DNA from: an uncultured Collinsella sp.
GTDB lineage: Bacteria; Actinomycetota; Coriobacteriia; Coriobacteriales; Coriobacteriaceae
Direction: 5' to 3'
NCBI GenBank assembly: GCA_900752545.1
Contig: CAADVS010000038.1
Coordinates: 1 to 64,000, forward strand
DNA length: 64,000 bases
The notes beneath the pieces are model-generated. The model ran no database searches. It had not been told where the DNA came from and was given only the letters and a program-made list of their open reading frames with translations. A program made the position numbers and the translations under genes. This document shows, one piece after another, positions 62,167-64,000 of the stretch (positions are counted from its first letter, which is position 1; the number at the start of each line of letters is the position of its first letter).

Positions 62167-63032
62167 GACAGGCCCTCCATATTCAAAAATGGCGAAGGGT
62201 CATCAAAGTACTTTGACACCAGACGTTCCATGGTGCCATCGGCAAGCATTTCTTGGTAGGCATGGGTAAGCTTGACGTCGATGCCACGCGTATCGTTGAT
62301 ATCGAAAGCGGTGCCCAAACCGACCTCTAGCAGCGGCTCATCCAAAATGCGATACGTCACACCATAGTCTTTTTCGTAGGTGAGCAGCGAGGACTCATGC
62401 GCGGCGATGGCGTCGACCAGACCCTCAACAAGCGCTGGGTTCAGGTATGAGTGGTCCGAAAAGCTGTAGAGCTCTTTGATCTGCGGAACGTTTTCATTTG
62501 TACGATTGAGCAAAATGCCCTCGGGCTTGGTGGTGGACTGGACCGCCACGACCTTATCCTCAAGATCGGCAAGCGTGTAGATATCGCTCTGGGGATCGAC
62601 CACGACCACCTGGCGGCTCGCAAGGTACGGGCCGGCCCAACGATACTCGTTTTCGCGACCCGTCATGCTAAAGCTGCCCATGACGCAATCGAGCTCGCCG
62701 CTCGCCAGCAGCTCTTTCTTCTTTTCCCAATCGATCAGCTGGTACTTTGGCTTGTAACCAATGCGGGCCAAAGCCTCGGTTAGTATCTCGACATCCAGGC
62801 CAACGATATCGCCGTACTCGTCGGTATACACAAACGGCGGATAGAGGTCGCTGCCAACGTTGAGCGTCTTAAGGTCGTTGTCTTTGGCTTGCGAGACGTC
62901 CAGACCTTCAAATGCAGACGTCGAGGCTCTGCCATTCGACCCGGAACAGCCAGCTACCGCTACGACAAAGGCGCACGCTACCGCAAGCGCGACAAACAAC
63001 GATATGGCAACCGAGCGGCGAGGTCTTTTCAT
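62163..63032 (-). CDS. Solute-binding lipoprotein (SBP family 3)
   Basis: A 289-residue exported protein. A basic start (KRPRRS), hydrophobic stretch and lipobox VAGC (Cys29) give a lipoprotein signal. The mature part is a polar amino acid-type binding domain (VGSDLYPPFVYTDEYGDIVGLDVEILTEALARIGY). No ABC permease or ATPase gene is nearby. Instead the gene overlaps the kinase gene, so it probably senses rather than transports. Confidence 0.9.
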   Translation of the reverse strand: MKRPRRSVAISLFVALAVACAFVVAVAGCSGSNGRASTSAFEGLDVSQAKDNDLKTLNVGSDLYPPFVYTDEYGDIVGLDVEILTEALARIGYKPKYQLIDWEKKKELLASGELDCVMGSFSMTGRENEYRWAGPYLASRQVVVVDPQSDIYTLADLEDKVVAVQSTTKPEGILLNRTNENVPQIKELYSFSDHSYLNPALVEGLVDAIAAHESSLLTYEKDYGVTYRILDEPLLEVGLGTAFDINDTRGIDVKLTHAYQEMLADGTMERLVSKYFDDPSPFLNMEGLS

Positions 63033-63129
63033 CGAGCTCCAGAAGATCCTGTTTACAGACTGAAATGGTTAAAGATAATAGCAAACGAAACCACACGAGT
63101 GCCCAATTGTTACAGACGCTTTACCGTGT

Positions 63130-63161
63130 GGGGCCTTCCAGCCGGCTTGGCAGAAGACCCC
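63130..63161 (-). terminator. Hairpin downstream of the MalY-like gene
   Basis: GGGGCCTTC and GAAGACCCC form a 9-bp stem with one G-U pair and a 14-base loop. There is no clear U run. Confidence 0.45.
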
Positions 63162-63176
63162 GCATGCAGTGCCCAC

Positions 63177-64000
63177 TTACCGTGCATTAAAAACGTAGCG
63201 GTCCAGGCGGTCGCACGCTTCCTTTACGCGCGAAAGCGGCAGCGCCAGATTCACGCGAATGTGGCAGGGCCCGTGGAACGGACGGCCATCCTGGTAGCCA
63301 ACGCCTACGCGCGCCCCCTCGTCGAGCAACCACTGAATATCGCGGCCATGCTCGCGGCACCACTCGGTGCAGTCCAGAAACACCATGTACGTGCCCTGCG
63401 GACGCGAATAGTACACGCCCTCAAAATGCTCGTCCACGTAATTGCAGAAGTACTCGATATTGCCGGCAAGCACCTGATTGAGCTCGTCCACCCACTCGTA
63501 GCCCTGCGGCTGGTAGGCACCGATAAGCGCATGCATGGAGAGGACGTTCATCTCGTTGTAGTGGGTCTTGTTGGACACGGCGCACATGCGGTCGCGCAGC
63601 GTCTCGTTGTAGATAATGTGGTAGCTGCCGACCAGACCCGCCAGGTTGAACGTCTTGCTCGGCGCATAGAGGGCAACCGTGCGCATGCGGGCATCCTCGC
63701 TCACCGACTGCGTCGGGATATGCTTGTGTCCCGGCAGGATGATATCGGACCAAATCTCGTCCGAGATCACCACGCAATCGTGCTGGCGATAGATGTCCAT
63801 GGCGCGCTCGATCTCGTCACGCTCCCATACGCGGCCGCAGGGATTGTGCGGCGAGCAGAACACCGCGGCATGGATGTGATTTTGGGCGAGCTTGTGCTCC
63901 ATGTCCTCAAAGTCCATGCGCCACACGCCCTGCTCGTCGAGCTTAAGCGGGCTGTGGACAATGCGATAGCCCGCGGCTTCGATGGACTTGGTAAAGCCGA
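63177..64000 (-). CDS. MalY/PatB-type PLP-dependent C-S lyase (partial)
   Basis: The C-terminal 274 codons of an aminotransferase-fold enzyme; the start lies beyond the window edge. SPHNPCGRVW, ISDEIWSDI and the PLP lysine in YAPSKTFNLAGL match MalY/PatB cystathionine beta-lyases, which release homocysteine or thiols from cysteine conjugates. The visible end (HIRVNLALPLSRVKEACDRL) is complete. Its upstream partner genes are not visible. Confidence 0.88.
   Translation of the reverse strand, partial: GFTKSIEAAGYRIVHSPLKLDEQGVWRMDFEDMEHKLAQNHIHAAVFCSPHNPCGRVWERDEIERAMDIYRQHDCVVISDEIWSDIILPGHKHIPTQSVSEDARMRTVALYAPSKTFNLAGLVGSYHIIYNETLRDRMCAVSNKTHYNEMNVLSMHALIGAYQPQGYEWVDELNQVLAGNIEYFCNYVDEHFEGVYYSRPQGTYMVFLDCTEWCREHGRDIQWLLDEGARVGVGYQDGRPFHGPCHIRVNLALPLSRVKEACDRLDRYVFNAR

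Overview
The window is a dense stretch of bacterial chromosome, high in G+C. It holds 56 protein genes (two cut by the window edges), almost no long non-coding stretches, and no rRNA or tRNA gene that I could see. The gene content points to a gut actinobacterium of the Coriobacteriia, most likely Collinsella or a close relative. The evidence is a bile salt hydrolase, sortase-type surface proteins with an LAATG motif, a TetM-like translation GTPase, salvage rather than synthesis of thiamine thiazole and (probably) queuosine precursors, and strong AGGAG-type ribosome binding sites. The genus is an inference; no marker gene is present.

Layout. 1-6250: a partial MarR-like protein, an MFS transporter, a small peptide deformylase, an alanine aminotransferase fused to an XRE-type DNA-binding domain, and a divergent LysR/EamA pair. 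6390-16755: a Kup potassium transporter, the bile salt hydrolase, a second deformylase-like protein that has lost its catalytic glutamate, a purine permease, a tandem pair of duplicated surface proteins, and an esterase. 16817-24562: UraA permease, a MetE-like methyltransferase with its LysR regulator and a HAD phosphatase, then a TPP riboswitch driving thiM, a thiamine-binding protein gene and thiE, then a patatin-like lipase. 24887-32224: two c-di-GMP signalling proteins, a flavoprotein, an ArsC-like protein without its cysteine, a CobW-type metallochaperone and TrmL. 32369-39231: two related AAA ATPases on either side of a class II UvrA, then the TetM-like GTPase. 39537-48731: small enzymes and rRNA methyltransferases (RsmJ, RlmA), a MATE pump, a second LysR/EamA pair, uracil-DNA glycosylase, an SDR enzyme and a queuosine-precursor transporter with a candidate preQ1 riboswitch. 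48888-64000: release factor 3, a GntR-ABC operon, an internally duplicated EamA transporter, a ClC channel, a LOG-family protein, a K+ channel, two solute-sensing hybrid histidine kinases (one with its binding domains built in, one with a separate lipoprotein), and a partial MalY-type lyase.

The strongest observations are these. (1) The tandem duplication at 11807-15882 carried along the last codons and the terminator of the upstream purine permease, so the breakpoint can be read directly. (2) At least seven intergenic palindromes share GGGACAG/CTGTCCC-type cores but have different arms. They sit at gene ends or between divergent genes. (3) The HTH-AlaA fusion has a strong internal ribosome binding site and a four-half-site operator. 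(4) The second deformylase-like protein has HMIDH in place of HExxH. No CRISPR array, prophage or insertion sequence was found. I did not find one clear new multi-gene system. The closest candidate is the AAA-UvrA2-AAA block, which is bounded by the palindromes.
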